Virus record (IMG/VR): IMGVR_UViG_3300007722_000097
Coordinates: 1 to 26,033 of that record
Reading direction: 5' to 3' (one strand)
Length of the DNA: 26,033 bases
From: a virus
Each line of letters opens with the position of its first letter. The first letter of the stretch is position 1. The translations under genes and the position numbers were made by a program. Shown piece after piece: positions 5,987 to 14,578 of this stretch. The notes under the pieces were generated by a model. The model was not told where the DNA came from, searched no databases, and worked only from the letters and a program-made list of their open reading frames with translations.

Positions 5987-8900
5987 TTAAACAATATAAG
6001 TTGTTTGCACTTTAATGTTAGCGTTTATGCCAGCACCAACTGGAACCATAATCAATCTAACAACGTTACTTGCAATGTTTGATACAAATGTACCTATCTC
6101 ACCGTCCGGAGCAATAACAGCATACGAACTATGTGTTACTACAGCATCTTCTTGTGCTAACATTGTTTCTTGACTATGTACACTTGATGTAGCGCCATCT
6201 CTCATTTGGATGAAGTACTTAGCTGAGTGATATGCTGTGTCAGGGAAACTGTCAATTATTACCATGTTACCAGCTTGTGTAGTAATTGGTGTTTCGTCAT
6301 ACACAATAGTACCTGTTAGCTGTACCTTGTCGCCACTTTCATTACCAATGTTAATGTTACCACTTGAATCACCTAATACTGTAAGTTGTCCTTTAACAGT
6401 AAGATCTTGCTCAATTACAACACTACCTGCGGCGTTAACTGAAATTCTTACAGCACTACCAGTTACAATATTTGCAAAGTTGTTGTCACCTGCATTGAGC
6501 TGTACTGTACCAGTACCATTGGCTAGCGAATTAACTGTTGCTGTGGTTACAAATCTACGTGCATCAATCACATCACCAGCTGCCGGAGCTTCTGTAAATG
6601 TCATTGTAGTACCTGATACTGCGTAAGCCGTAATTGGTATTTGCACGATACCGTTAATAGATACTATAGTTGCGGCTGTTGTTGATGCCACGTCTAAAGT
6701 AAATGCTACTGTTGTACCGTCACCGTTAAACTGGTCTGATGCTACAACAGTAAATTCAGTACCTGGTTGGACCCATTCACTGCCATTATAGTATTCAATA
6801 CCAGATGCTGTAGTACTGTACCGTAACATACCAGCTACAGCGACGTTTGCTGTTGCACCTGGACGATTTGAGTTTGATCCAACTGGAAGAACAATAGCAC
6901 CAGTACTGTCAAATTTCACTACTGCGCCGTCTTGTACTAAGGTATTACCGGTTGAACTAAACACTGCGGCATTCTTAGCAGTGTCTATTACCATTAGTGC
7001 ATCATTACCTTGACCTTTAACTGTTACTGATGTTGCAACTTTAGTACTGTTAATAGTTGCACCAATACCAATGAATACTGATTTAGCCATTGCTACACCA
7101 CCCGGAGTAACAATTGCTCCAGTGTCAGTAGCACTTGCTTCTGTTGCATTTGAAACTGTAGCAACACCACTTGCATTAAATGTACCTGTGTTCATTACTG
7201 CGGCACTAATGTTAGCACTTGAGTTAAGGAATCCACTTACGTTAGTTGCGGCCAGTGTTGTAGTACCAGTTGCATTTAATGCACCTGCATTAACTACTGC
7301 ACCACTGATATTACCAGTTGTGTTAATTAAACCAGTTGAGTTAATAGCACCACCATTAACCACTGAAGCACTAAGATTGCCTGCTAAGTTTACAAAGCCA
7401 CTTGCAGCCAATGTAGTAAATGAACCACTACTTGCTGTTGCATTACCAATTGGAGTTGCATTAATTGACGCAAACGATGCTAGTCCGCCGATTACATTAC
7501 CAGTTGCAGTTAATGTATCTGCGTTAACTGTTCCGCCATTTAATACTGCGGCACTAAGGTTACCTGCTAAGTTCACAAAGCCACTTGCATTTACAGTAGT
7601 AAATGATGCCGCGGCCGCCGTTACATTACCAATCACGGTACCTTGGATACCACTACCTACATACAGTCTACCACCGATACCAGCACCACCAAGTACTTGT
7701 AATGCACCTTCGTCAGCGGCTGTTGCCGCGTCAGTCCCTTCAATTATCGTAGTACGGTTAAGATTCCAACTTGTTGTTGCGTGTGTGTATGTGATGTTAG
7801 CACCTACGTTTCCGTAAGCAACGTTAATACCAGCACCATCTGCTGAAGCACTATCGCCAGCACCATTGGCTACCGTAATTTGTAGATCTTCAACGTCTAA
7901 TGTAGCAACGTTAAGTGTTGTATAGTCACCTTGTACTGTTAATCCACCAGTAACAACTACATCACCACCAACGTTCAAGTTTTTAGCAATACCAACACCA
8001 CCTGCTGTAATTATAGCACCTGTTGTTGTGTTAAGACTTTGCCAGTCAGCCAACGATTTAAGTTGTAGACTAGCAACCACATTACCTGTAACACCAACAC
8101 CACCCGCTGAAACTATAGCACCTGTTGCCGCACTTGTTGAAACTGTTGCATTAGCAACGTTTAAATTATTTAAAACTTGAGTTGTATCTTGTGTTATCAA
8201 TCCAACTCTGTCTGCATCTACATTAATTACAATGTTACCACTTGCACCACTATCATTAACAGCTACAAAACTATCATCTGCTATAATTTGAGTAACATCT
8301 GATGACAATGCTGATTCTAAGTATGTTAGTGTTACTGCATCTTGTGCTGATGTTGGATCTGCAAGGTTAATAGCTGATGAGCCGTTAAAGTCAACGTCAT
8401 CTGTTGCCGCAAGAACTAAATCACCTGAAGTAGTTCCAATCCAACCTGCGGCATTTGCTGTAATTTTTGCGCCTACTGTTAATGTATTAGATGCAAATCT
8501 TAAACCATCGTTATCAATCATTAAGCCGTCTGCACTAGTAGTTACAACTCTTCCTGTTGTTAATCCACTTGCTTTTACTGTTGCTACGCTTGCTTGGCTA
8601 GCTGATACGTTACCTGTTGTGTTAATTAATCCAGTTGAGTTAATTGCTCCGCCGTTAATAATTGTGGCACTTATGTTACCAGTTGTATTAATAAAGCCAG
8701 TTGAGTTAAGTGCACCTGCGTTAACCACTGGAGAACTTATGTTACCAGCTAGGTTAGTATACCCTGCTACAGTTAAATCATTGGTAAGAGTAGCATTTTT
8801 TGCATCAACATCATATTGTGCTGTTACGTTACCAAGTAATAAATCACTGTATGATGATTCTGTAGCAATACTACCATATGTAGTACCAGTCTCTGTTGTT

Positions 8901-9235
8901 GCAATCATTTTGAATGCATCAGAGCTTTCGTCCCAATAAAACGCTTGGTTGACTAAACTACCACGTTCAAAAACAAAACCTAGATCATATCCGTTAGTAC
9001 CCGAAAACGCATTGTTTAACACGAGCAACGGATCGTTAACGTATGTGTTTGTTGATGCTAGTGTTACATAACTGGTTGCACCAGTAACATATAAGTTACC
9101 AGTGATAACAAAATCACTAGTTACTACAATATTGCTACTGAATAATGCACCGGTTACGGAACCTGGTATAATTTTACTGTTTGCCCAGATACCTGAATCC
9201 AGTATCTGGTTATTTTTAATTCTGGTCACTGCCAT
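5987..9235 (-). CDS. Large repetitive virion fibre / adhesin-type structural protein, 1082 aa
   Basis: The N-terminal module (about 40-110) runs FVITGNLYVTGATSYVTL, then NTYVNDPLLVLN and RGSLVNQAFYWDESSDAFK. Its plan recurs in the 185-aa protein at 14579-15136. The body is made of glycine-, asparagine- and threonine-rich beta repeats: 22-residue units of the form GNIS..V.N.GA.NSTG.INTT (residues 164-207 and again about 540-690), and four copies of a TGAI..AGGVGI.KNL.VGG motif. Near residues 830-890 lies FNGDGTTVAFTLDV...ISINGIVQ...PAAGDVI, shared with the 467-aa protein, followed by a C-terminal domain (IIDSFPDTAYHSAKYFIQMR) shared with the same protein. Such repeats build long trimeric fibres or head and tail appendages. 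The exact virion site is unknown. No lysis or enzyme motif is visible. Confidence 0.8.
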   Translation of the reverse strand: MAVTRIKNNQILDSGIWANSKIIPGSVTGALFSSNIVVTSDFVITGNLYVTGATSYVTLASTNTYVNDPLLVLNNAFSGTNGYDLGFVFERGSLVNQAFYWDESSDAFKMIATTETGTTYGSIATESSYSDLLLGNVTAQYDVDAKNATLTNDLTVAGYTNLAGNISSPVVNAGALNSTGFINTTGNISATIINGGAINSTGLINTTGNVSASQASVATVKASGLTTGRVVTTSADGLMIDNDGLRFASNTLTVGAKITANAAGWIGTTSGDLVLAATDDVDFNGSSAINLADPTSAQDAVTLTYLESALSSDVTQIIADDSFVAVNDSGASGNIVINVDADRVGLITQDTTQVLNNLNVANATVSTSAATGAIVSAGGVGVTGNVVASLQLKSLADWQSLNTTTGAIITAGGVGIAKNLNVGGDVVVTGGLTVQGDYTTLNVATLDVEDLQITVANGAGDSASADGAGINVAYGNVGANITYTHATTSWNLNRTTIIEGTDAATAADEGALQVLGGAGIGGRLYVGSGIQGTVIGNVTAAAASFTTVNASGFVNLAGNLSAAVLNGGTVNADTLTATGNVIGGLASFASINATPIGNATASSGSFTTLAASGFVNLAGNLSASVVNGGAINSTGLINTTGNISGAVVNAGALNATGTTTLAATNVSGFLNSSANISAAVMNTGTFNASGVATVSNATEASATDTGAIVTPGGVAMAKSVFIGIGATINSTKVATSVTVKGQGNDALMVIDTAKNAAVFSSTGNTLVQDGAVVKFDSTGAIVLPVGSNSNRPGATANVAVAGMLRYSTTASGIEYYNGSEWVQPGTEFTVVASDQFNGDGTTVAFTLDVASTTAATIVSINGIVQIPITAYAVSGTTMTFTEAPAAGDVIDARRFVTTATVNSLANGTGTVQLNAGDNNFANIVTGSAVRISVNAAGSVVIEQDLTVKGQLTVLGDSSGNINIGNESGDKVQLTGTIVYDETPITTQAGNMVIIDSFPDTAYHSAKYFIQMRDGATSSVHSQETMLAQEDAVVTHSSYAVIAPDGEIGTFVSNIASNVVRLIMVPVGAGINANIKVQTTYIV
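7190..7600 (-). repeat. Degenerate 22-residue beta-repeat cluster (second block)
   Basis: Repeats of GN(I/L)S..V.N.G..N(A/S).. are interleaved with the near-identical segment SGFVNLAGN, whose coding copies are about 178 bases apart (near 7378-7412 and 7556-7590). The DNA copies are similar enough to suggest duplication and to allow recombination. Confidence 0.6.
8615..8746 (-). repeat. Two tandem 66-bp coding repeats (22-residue units)
   Basis: Residues 164-185 and 186-207 of the 1082-aa protein are successive units (GNISSPVVNAGALNSTGFIN and GNISATIINGGAINSTGLIN, each followed by TT). A third unit begins at residue 208. The DNA repeats are imperfect, which suggests an old duplication under protein-level selection. 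Confidence 0.75.
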
Positions 9236-9310
9236 TTTTAAATTCCTAAATTAGATGTTACGTTAATGTATTTGTACGAACAGCCAGATTCCGTGTTCCG
9301 GGCAGTTGCT

Positions 9311-9348
9311 CAAACAGTAAAATTAGGTTCCATATCCCCCACTGTTTG
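9311..9348. repeat. Inverted repeat in the 193-bp gap upstream of the fibre gene
   Basis: CAAACAGT (9311-9318) and ACTGTTTG (9341-9348) form a perfect 8-bp stem with a 22-base loop. The gap 9236-9428 has no gene. It also holds TATTTAG at 9367-9373 (minus-strand CTAAATA, a weak late-promoter match) and a TATAAT-like box near 9411-9416 without a good -35 partner. The hairpin would lie in the leader of the 1082-aa gene. Confidence 0.45.
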
Positions 9349-9428
9349 GTATTTGATTATTAGTAATATTTAGCCGGAATGGAGTAAAATAGTCCGTCTA
9401 AGATGGCTGTATTATAAGATACTATATG

Positions 9429-10832
9429 TTATTTTATGATGTAGTTTTTACTTAATCGAACGTTGGTGTTCGCGTAGTCTGCGGTAAATTGGATTAAAAC
9501 ATTATTTCCACTGATTGTAGCAGTAACGTTCCCTACCTGTTCAGCTGTTGTGATACTTGTTATTTGATTTGACACTGCGGCGGTGCCATTATGTGTTACT
9601 AATACTTCATACGCGGCAAATCTAGTATCATCTGTGGCTTGGATTGTATATTTTACTGTTCTGTACACTAGCTTGCTAAAGCTGTCTATGGTTGTTGCTA
9701 CACCAGACGATGACACAGTTGTATTTGCATTTGTGGTTGCAAATGCACCTGCAACTTCTATCGAACCGTCGGCAACTGGTATTGCTATACTAGTTGTTCC
9801 TAACTGTAATTTATCAATACTAACTACACCACCAGAGACATGTCTGACTTCAATAACGTCGCCGGCGGCAGGTGCTTCTGCAAATGTTAGTGTTGTCCCG
9901 GACACAGTATATGCTGTAGTTGGTTGTTGCATAGTACCGTTAATACTAATAATTAAATCATTTACTGACCCTGCCGCAGAACTTAGCGTAAATTCAGTAT
10001 CGGAACCATTCCCGTTGAGTATCTGTGAGGTAATGGTTGCAGTTCCACTATCCCATGCTGACCCATCATATACTTCTAAGCCTCCGGTATCAGTATTAAA
10101 TCTTATATATCCTGCATTAAGTGTTGACGGTCTATCATCTGTGCCACCCAATGGCAGACCAATGGCATTGCCTGTAAACTGTACTGCACCCGCGCCATCT
10201 GATGCAATGATTATATTTGCGCCACTGTTTACTGACGATATTGTGGTATTATTGACCTGTAAGTTACCAATATTGGCAATTGAGCCGGAACTACTGCCTA
10301 CACCAAATGTTCCTGTATATCTACCGCCTGATATATAAACTGATTTACCCGCAAAGTTAACTCCATTTGGTAAATTAGTTCCAATAAAATGTAGGACTCC
10401 TGACTGATAGTCAAAGAACCATTCGTCATTGTTGCCTGACCCAGTAGCAAATACTTGCACTCCGTTCGCCGCGGCATTACCAGCAAAACTTGAATAGTGT
10501 ATGTAGACTTTTGCTTGATATGTTGACCCTAATTCAGGTGGTATCCAATCTGTCAGGCTAGCCTTCCAAGTTCTGTTTGCTGTTGATGTTAAGTCTGCTG
10601 AGCATTCAAATGGTAATGATGTTGTGTGAACTGTTACTGGAGCCGCGTTGGACCCGGGTAGCGTTCCTGGTATGCTTGACGCTTGTTGCCACACCTTGTC
10701 ACCACGCAATAACAGCGGGCTTGGTATAGCTTCGTTAGGTGCTTTCTTGTTGTCGTTGGTGTCAGTTTTAGTAGCACCGTAACCTAGTTTCTTCCAAAGG
10801 TAATCAACTTTCTGGGTATCTGAAATTGCCAT
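9429..10832 (-). CDS. Virion structural protein, 467 aa, marine T4-like family
   Basis: The N-terminus (MAISDTQKVDYLWKKLGYGA, then KKAPNEAIPSPLLLRGDKVW) and the following beta domain (TDWIPPELGSTYQAKVYIH, NNDEWFFDYQSGVLHFIG, KSVYISGGRYTG) are, from memory, the signature of a structural protein common in marine T4-like phages. About residues 265-330 carry GNGSDTEFTLSSAAG...ISINGTMQQP...APAAGDVIEVRH. The last ~90 residues (TIDSFSKLVYRTVKYTIQAT onward) form a C-terminal domain. Both modules also occur in the 1082-aa protein downstream. Its ATG overlaps the stop of the 972-aa gene (TAATG), so the two are translationally coupled. It is probably a fibre or baseplate-attached appendage; the exact place in the particle is not known from sequence. 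Confidence 0.82.
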   Translation of the reverse strand: MAISDTQKVDYLWKKLGYGATKTDTNDNKKAPNEAIPSPLLLRGDKVWQQASSIPGTLPGSNAAPVTVHTTSLPFECSADLTSTANRTWKASLTDWIPPELGSTYQAKVYIHYSSFAGNAAANGVQVFATGSGNNDEWFFDYQSGVLHFIGTNLPNGVNFAGKSVYISGGRYTGTFGVGSSSGSIANIGNLQVNNTTISSVNSGANIIIASDGAGAVQFTGNAIGLPLGGTDDRPSTLNAGYIRFNTDTGGLEVYDGSAWDSGTATITSQILNGNGSDTEFTLSSAAGSVNDLIISINGTMQQPTTAYTVSGTTLTFAEAPAAGDVIEVRHVSGGVVSIDKLQLGTTSIAIPVADGSIEVAGAFATTNANTTVSSSGVATTIDSFSKLVYRTVKYTIQATDDTRFAAYEVLVTHNGTAAVSNQITSITTAEQVGNVTATISGNNVLIQFTADYANTNVRLSKNYIIK

Positions 10833-13750
10833 TAGCTAGCCACCCCCACGCTTAGTGCAGTGATGCTTTCACCACTTGCTAATGCAATACGAACTAGTAC
10901 AACATTGCCTGTTGCGTTTGTTGCGTTTTCAGAACCTAGTGTCATTGTGTATCCGCCACTAAGTGATGTACTTGTTGCTATCCTATCACCCGATGTAAAT
11001 GCACAACCGTTTGACCCATTACCACCGTCACCTGTGCTAGCACCCGGAACACCTGCTCCAGCATAGGTTGTTGCTGTGTCTAACCAACCATTTAATGTTG
11101 AGGCATCATCTATTCCTGTTCCTGGAGCCGCTATCCATACGCCTGTTACACCAGAAGAGCTTGTAATGTTTAAATCAAAGTTTGCCATTGTTGTTCTACG
11201 GAAAGCAAATGTAAAGTATTGTGTTCCTGTGTCGCCACTTCTATCTGGTCCTACTGGCAAGTATCCTGCTGAGTAATCTACAACATTGTGTGCTAATACC
11301 CCCAATCTAATAGTTGCTTCTTTGGTACCTTCAACGCCCGGATCAGCCGATTCAGCGTATAGGCTGTTAGTATAAAAGTTTGTTGCTCCGTTGTATGTTG
11401 GTGTGTTTGTTGTCTCGGCACTAAAGTCAAAGATACGTACGCCATCATCATCAAAGCCAGCGCCTAATGCATCAGCTACTGCGATAGCGATCTCACTGAT
11501 ACCGCTCTGTGCGGCTGTATGTACTTGTACTTTGGTTGCGTGAGTTGCTGTTGACCCAGTTCCGTTGGTGTTATAAGCAAGCACACCTATTTGTTCAACT
11601 GTTCTAACAGAACTTGATGTTATTGCTACTGTTATATTGCCTAAAGAGTATGCTGATCCTACTCCGGTTCCTGCTTTAGGTATTCCTCCACTAAGCATGG
11701 TAGTTGTACCATCAATATTAGTGTATGTATATGACTGTGTTGCTACTGCAGATCCTGTTGTGCTTTCTGCATTAGTACTAGATACCACTTCGAGTGGAGT
11801 TGTTGTGTTTCTATACGTTTGCCCAATAAAATTAGTTACTTCTAACCCATAAAATCTTAATGTTGGTGATCCTGAATTATAATAAGGAATCCCAGACACA
11901 TACCGTTTTGTTCCAGCCGCAGTTTCAAGCAACAATCCAGTGTCTGACATCGTTGGTGCACTTGTTAAATCATCTTTAACAAACTCTACTAGATTTGTTT
12001 GCCCTGTTTCATTGTGCGTCAATCTAAAGCTGTTGATACCAGTAGGTATCTTGCTGGTAGCTGACGTTGCTCTTGCTGTAAATCCTGTAAATGTTCCAGG
12101 AGCGTATATTGAACTAGCAAATGACACGGTACTTCCAGCGGCATTTAATAAATTATAGTCACTTTCTGCTATTATCTGCAGATTTCCTGTTGTACCAACT
12201 TGACTGCCAGAGCTTAATGTTATGTTACCTTGATCTGTACCGTTAATTAGTGCTGACAAGTACCCACTGTCAGCGTTGTATGCATACGATGTTGTTGTAA
12301 CCGTACGTATTTGTGATGCTGACGTTGTTGTTCTGCTAACCGAGTCGCCTGGGCTTAATGTTGTTCCACTTGTGTTATCTGTAGCGTCTGCCGCTAGTAG
12401 TGGGCTTGTTCCAATTGATGTGTCGAACGTTATTGTTTTTGTGCTTAATCCGTTTGGAGCGGCAATATTAGCGTCATAGACTTTTAAACTCAGTGATGCC
12501 TTTGTTGGGATTACTGCTGGGTTTGCTGTGGTGTGGCTAGTTAGATACAATTGAACAGGTAACGTTCCAGTTCCTGTTGATTTATTAAATGCATATGAAT
12601 AATCATATCTATCACCCGATACTCCGCCTGTTGCAGAATCGCTTGCTACACTTGCATTCGCTGTACCATCACCAAAGTTAATGTTATATTCAACGTCAGC
12701 CATTGAGGTATTTGTTGTGGTGTTTTTTACGTAAAACGTTTCACCTTCAGTTACATATAAGGTTGATCCTGATAACGCTGACCCACCGGATGCCGCTCTA
12801 TAAAGTTCTAATCCTGCAACTGGATTGGCAGTATAAATTATTATATAATCTGTTCTACTTGCACTTGCAGTGCTACCAGTCCCCGAACCACCGTTATTAT
12901 ACGCCGTTACTGCTACGGTAAATGGACTATTTGTGTTGTCAGTGTATGTATGGCTTGGCGTAGAGTCTGTGGTTGCCGTTGTTGGTGTTTCACCATCTCC
13001 CCAATCAATATCATACCTATTAGGATTACCATCGGTACTTAATGTTAATGTTACTGTTGTTCCTTCTCCACCTGCTGTTGGTGTTCCTGTAAATGATATT
13101 GATTTAACAAAGGTGTTGTTACGAACATTCTCCATCATTTCGTTCAAATCGTCGATGGCATCTGTAACTTTTGTTGCTGTTGTCCATCCGGTATAGGCCG
13201 CAGGACTAATTAGATTGCCATCAGACGATGTTCCTAATGTTATTACATTAGCAATTAGTGTTGACCCTGCTACTATGGCGTTATCAACGTACCCTTTCGA
13301 TGCGGCGTCTTGGTCTGTTTGTGGGCTAGCAACGTGGTGAACTATATTATTTCCAAAACTTATAAACGAGCTAGGAGCGATAATAGTGTTATCTAAGGTA
13401 CTGTCACCACTGACTGTTAATGCTGTTAGTGTGCCTAATGATGTTATGTTTGGTTGGGAAACTGTGGAAATAGTGCCAAGAAGTTTTTCTGCATTAACAT
13501 AATTCCACGGGTGAGATACGTTACCAATATTAGAAAATCCTGCGCTATCAGTACGTAGATCACCACCAACTATTATTGTATGGCCAACTACATGTAGTTT
13601 TTGTTCTGGGGTGTCCGTCCCAATACCAAATCTATAATTACTAACGTCCCAATATGTTAAAGATTGGCCATTCGAGCTGATATATAGATCTGTGCCTTGA
13701 CGATCTAAATTCGCTACTAAAGAATACCCGGGAACTCGACTAATTGCCAT
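10832..13750 (-). CDS. Large adhesin-like virion protein with PKD-type domains, 972 aa
   Basis: The N-terminus (MAISRVPGYSLVANLDRQGT, then YWDVSNYRFGIGTDTPEQKL with HVVG) is the attachment module found in many marine T4-like fibre proteins. DQDAASKGYVDNAI (about 145-158) is a tail-fibre motif. Residues about 220-305 form a PKD-like Ig fold (RYDIDWGDGE, then SHTYTDNTNSPFTVAVTAYN). A second copy follows near 345-425 (YNINFGDGTANAS, YDYSYAFNKS). PKD domains usually bind carbohydrate or protein at cell surfaces. The C-terminal ~280 residues include YFTFAFRRTTMANFDLNITS, APGTGIDDASTLNGW and a Gly-rich NGSNGCAF stretch, which I recall from other marine phage structural proteins. A late promoter and AAAGG site precede the ATG. 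It is a likely host-binding appendage; its receptor is unknown. Confidence 0.82.
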   Translation of the reverse strand: MAISRVPGYSLVANLDRQGTDLYISSNGQSLTYWDVSNYRFGIGTDTPEQKLHVVGHTIIVGGDLRTDSAGFSNIGNVSHPWNYVNAEKLLGTISTVSQPNITSLGTLTALTVSGDSTLDNTIIAPSSFISFGNNIVHHVASPQTDQDAASKGYVDNAIVAGSTLIANVITLGTSSDGNLISPAAYTGWTTATKVTDAIDDLNEMMENVRNNTFVKSISFTGTPTAGGEGTTVTLTLSTDGNPNRYDIDWGDGETPTTATTDSTPSHTYTDNTNSPFTVAVTAYNNGGSGTGSTASASRTDYIIIYTANPVAGLELYRAASGGSALSGSTLYVTEGETFYVKNTTTNTSMADVEYNINFGDGTANASVASDSATGGVSGDRYDYSYAFNKSTGTGTLPVQLYLTSHTTANPAVIPTKASLSLKVYDANIAAPNGLSTKTITFDTSIGTSPLLAADATDNTSGTTLSPGDSVSRTTTSASQIRTVTTTSYAYNADSGYLSALINGTDQGNITLSSGSQVGTTGNLQIIAESDYNLLNAAGSTVSFASSIYAPGTFTGFTARATSATSKIPTGINSFRLTHNETGQTNLVEFVKDDLTSAPTMSDTGLLLETAAGTKRYVSGIPYYNSGSPTLRFYGLEVTNFIGQTYRNTTTPLEVVSSTNAESTTGSAVATQSYTYTNIDGTTTMLSGGIPKAGTGVGSAYSLGNITVAITSSSVRTVEQIGVLAYNTNGTGSTATHATKVQVHTAAQSGISEIAIAVADALGAGFDDDGVRIFDFSAETTNTPTYNGATNFYTNSLYAESADPGVEGTKEATIRLGVLAHNVVDYSAGYLPVGPDRSGDTGTQYFTFAFRRTTMANFDLNITSSSGVTGVWIAAPGTGIDDASTLNGWLDTATTYAGAGVPGASTGDGGNGSNGCAFTSGDRIATSTSLSGGYTMTLGSENATNATGNVVLVRIALASGESITALSVGVAS

Positions 13751-13771
13751 TTAATTTTCCAACCTTTCTAC

Positions 13772-13778
13772 TATTTAT
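13772..13778 (-). promoter_or_regulatory. T4-type late promoter for the 972-aa gene
   Basis: Minus-strand ttGATAAATAGtag. The predicted start near 13766 gives a 16-base leader with an AAAGG-type ribosome site before the ATG at 13750. It probably also serves the coupled 467-aa gene. Confidence 0.65.
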
Positions 13779-13786
13779 CAAAAAGG

Positions 13787-14254
13787 TTATGAGGCGATTG
13801 TAGAATTTATTCCGTGGATAACAGTAATCTGAGCTGAATTGCTAGGATTGGAAGTAAATGATATGTCAGTACCTGATATGGCGTTTGCGGCAAATTCGTA
13901 GTTGGTTCCTGGAATTTGATAAACTGTACCTACATGCACTAAGATATTAGCCGCCCACAATTGTGGAGCCGCTGTGTTATAGTTAACTGCTAGAGGGCCG
14001 TAGTCTGAAACCGCACTGTCACCGGAAAAGCTGTCTTTGGTAATAAGTGATGTTCCACTGCCAACTGTTGATACTGACTGCCATGTGTTTGACGTATGTG
14101 AATAATACTCAATTTTATCTGAGGATGTGCTGTAACGTAATGATGTTTGATCTGTAGTTCCGTTTACATTAGATCTAAAGCTGGCGGATGTTGCCGGGAG
14201 ACCTAAAGCATAGTTGCCGGATGAAAATACAGTATTTTTTGCAAAGCGTCCCAT
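13787..14254 (-). CDS. Small virion structural protein, 155 aa
   Basis: The start MGRFAKNTVFSSGNYALGLP followed by FRSNVNGTTDQTSLRYSTSS and KIEYYSHTSNTWQSV is the common plan of small marine T4-like structural proteins, with a short N-terminal arm and an 'LRYxxxxxxIEYY' beta hairpin. The C-terminal half (ILVHVGTVYQIPGTNYEFAA then DISFTSNPSNSAQITVIHGI) is a reduced copy of the 'ING..Q.P...Y..SGT...F...P..GD.I.V' module in the 467- and 1082-aa proteins. The ATG directly follows the stop of the 104-aa gene (TAAATG), so translation is coupled. A capsid or neck decoration role, or a fibre-base role, is possible; the sequence does not decide. Confidence 0.75.
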   Translation of the reverse strand: MGRFAKNTVFSSGNYALGLPATSASFRSNVNGTTDQTSLRYSTSSDKIEYYSHTSNTWQSVSTVGSGTSLITKDSFSGDSAVSDYGPLAVNYNTAAPQLWAANILVHVGTVYQIPGTNYEFAANAISGTDISFTSNPSNSAQITVIHGINSTIAS

Positions 14255-14569
14255 TTAGATTCCTATATAACTTACAGTCATTGAAATAGCGTTAGTAGCG
14301 TCAGTATTGGCTTTTATCATATCTCCAGCACTTAAAATTAACTTTTCACTGTCAACAACATAGGTATCACCTGTTTGTACTTGTATACCTGAATATACTC
14401 GATGGCTTAGTGTAGTTAGTGAGTTACCTGCTGGACATACATAGATATCAAATGTCCTTGCTGAACTGTCTGTATTACAAAGATACATGGCTGTGATAGC
14501 ACTAGCCCCAACACTAATATATACATTAGCCGCATCGCCATTTGTTACTAAAGAATTTGTTATTGCCAT
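14255..14569 (-). CDS. Small virion structural protein, 104 aa
   Basis: The 104 residues (MAITNSLVTNGDAANVYISV, TAMYLCNTDSSARTFDIYVC, ending ANTDATNAISMTVSYIGI) alternate polar and hydrophobic residues as in a compact beta sandwich. There is no signal peptide or membrane helix. From memory, similar short proteins with 'YLCN.......F..Y..P.G' occur in marine T4-like structural clusters. It lies in a run of four small structural genes between the fibre proteins and the capsid block. It is coupled to the next gene by an abutting stop and start, and has a TAGGATT ribosome site. Its exact function is not known; a decoration or fibre-tip protein is a reasonable guess. Confidence 0.7.
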   Translation of the reverse strand: MAITNSLVTNGDAANVYISVGASAITAMYLCNTDSSARTFDIYVCPAGNSLTTLSHRVYSGIQVQTGDTYVVDSEKLILSAGDMIKANTDATNAISMTVSYIGI

Positions 14570-14578
14570 TTTCTAATC

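Noticed and set aside
7071-7817. 248-aa open frame antisense to the large fibre gene
   Set aside because: A by-product of the repeat and codon structure of the fibre gene; no initiation signals.
5987-9235. Diversity-generating retroelement (variable repeat in a fibre gene)
   Set aside because: No reverse transcriptase and no template repeat are visible in the window; the repeats are explained by the 22-residue protein unit.
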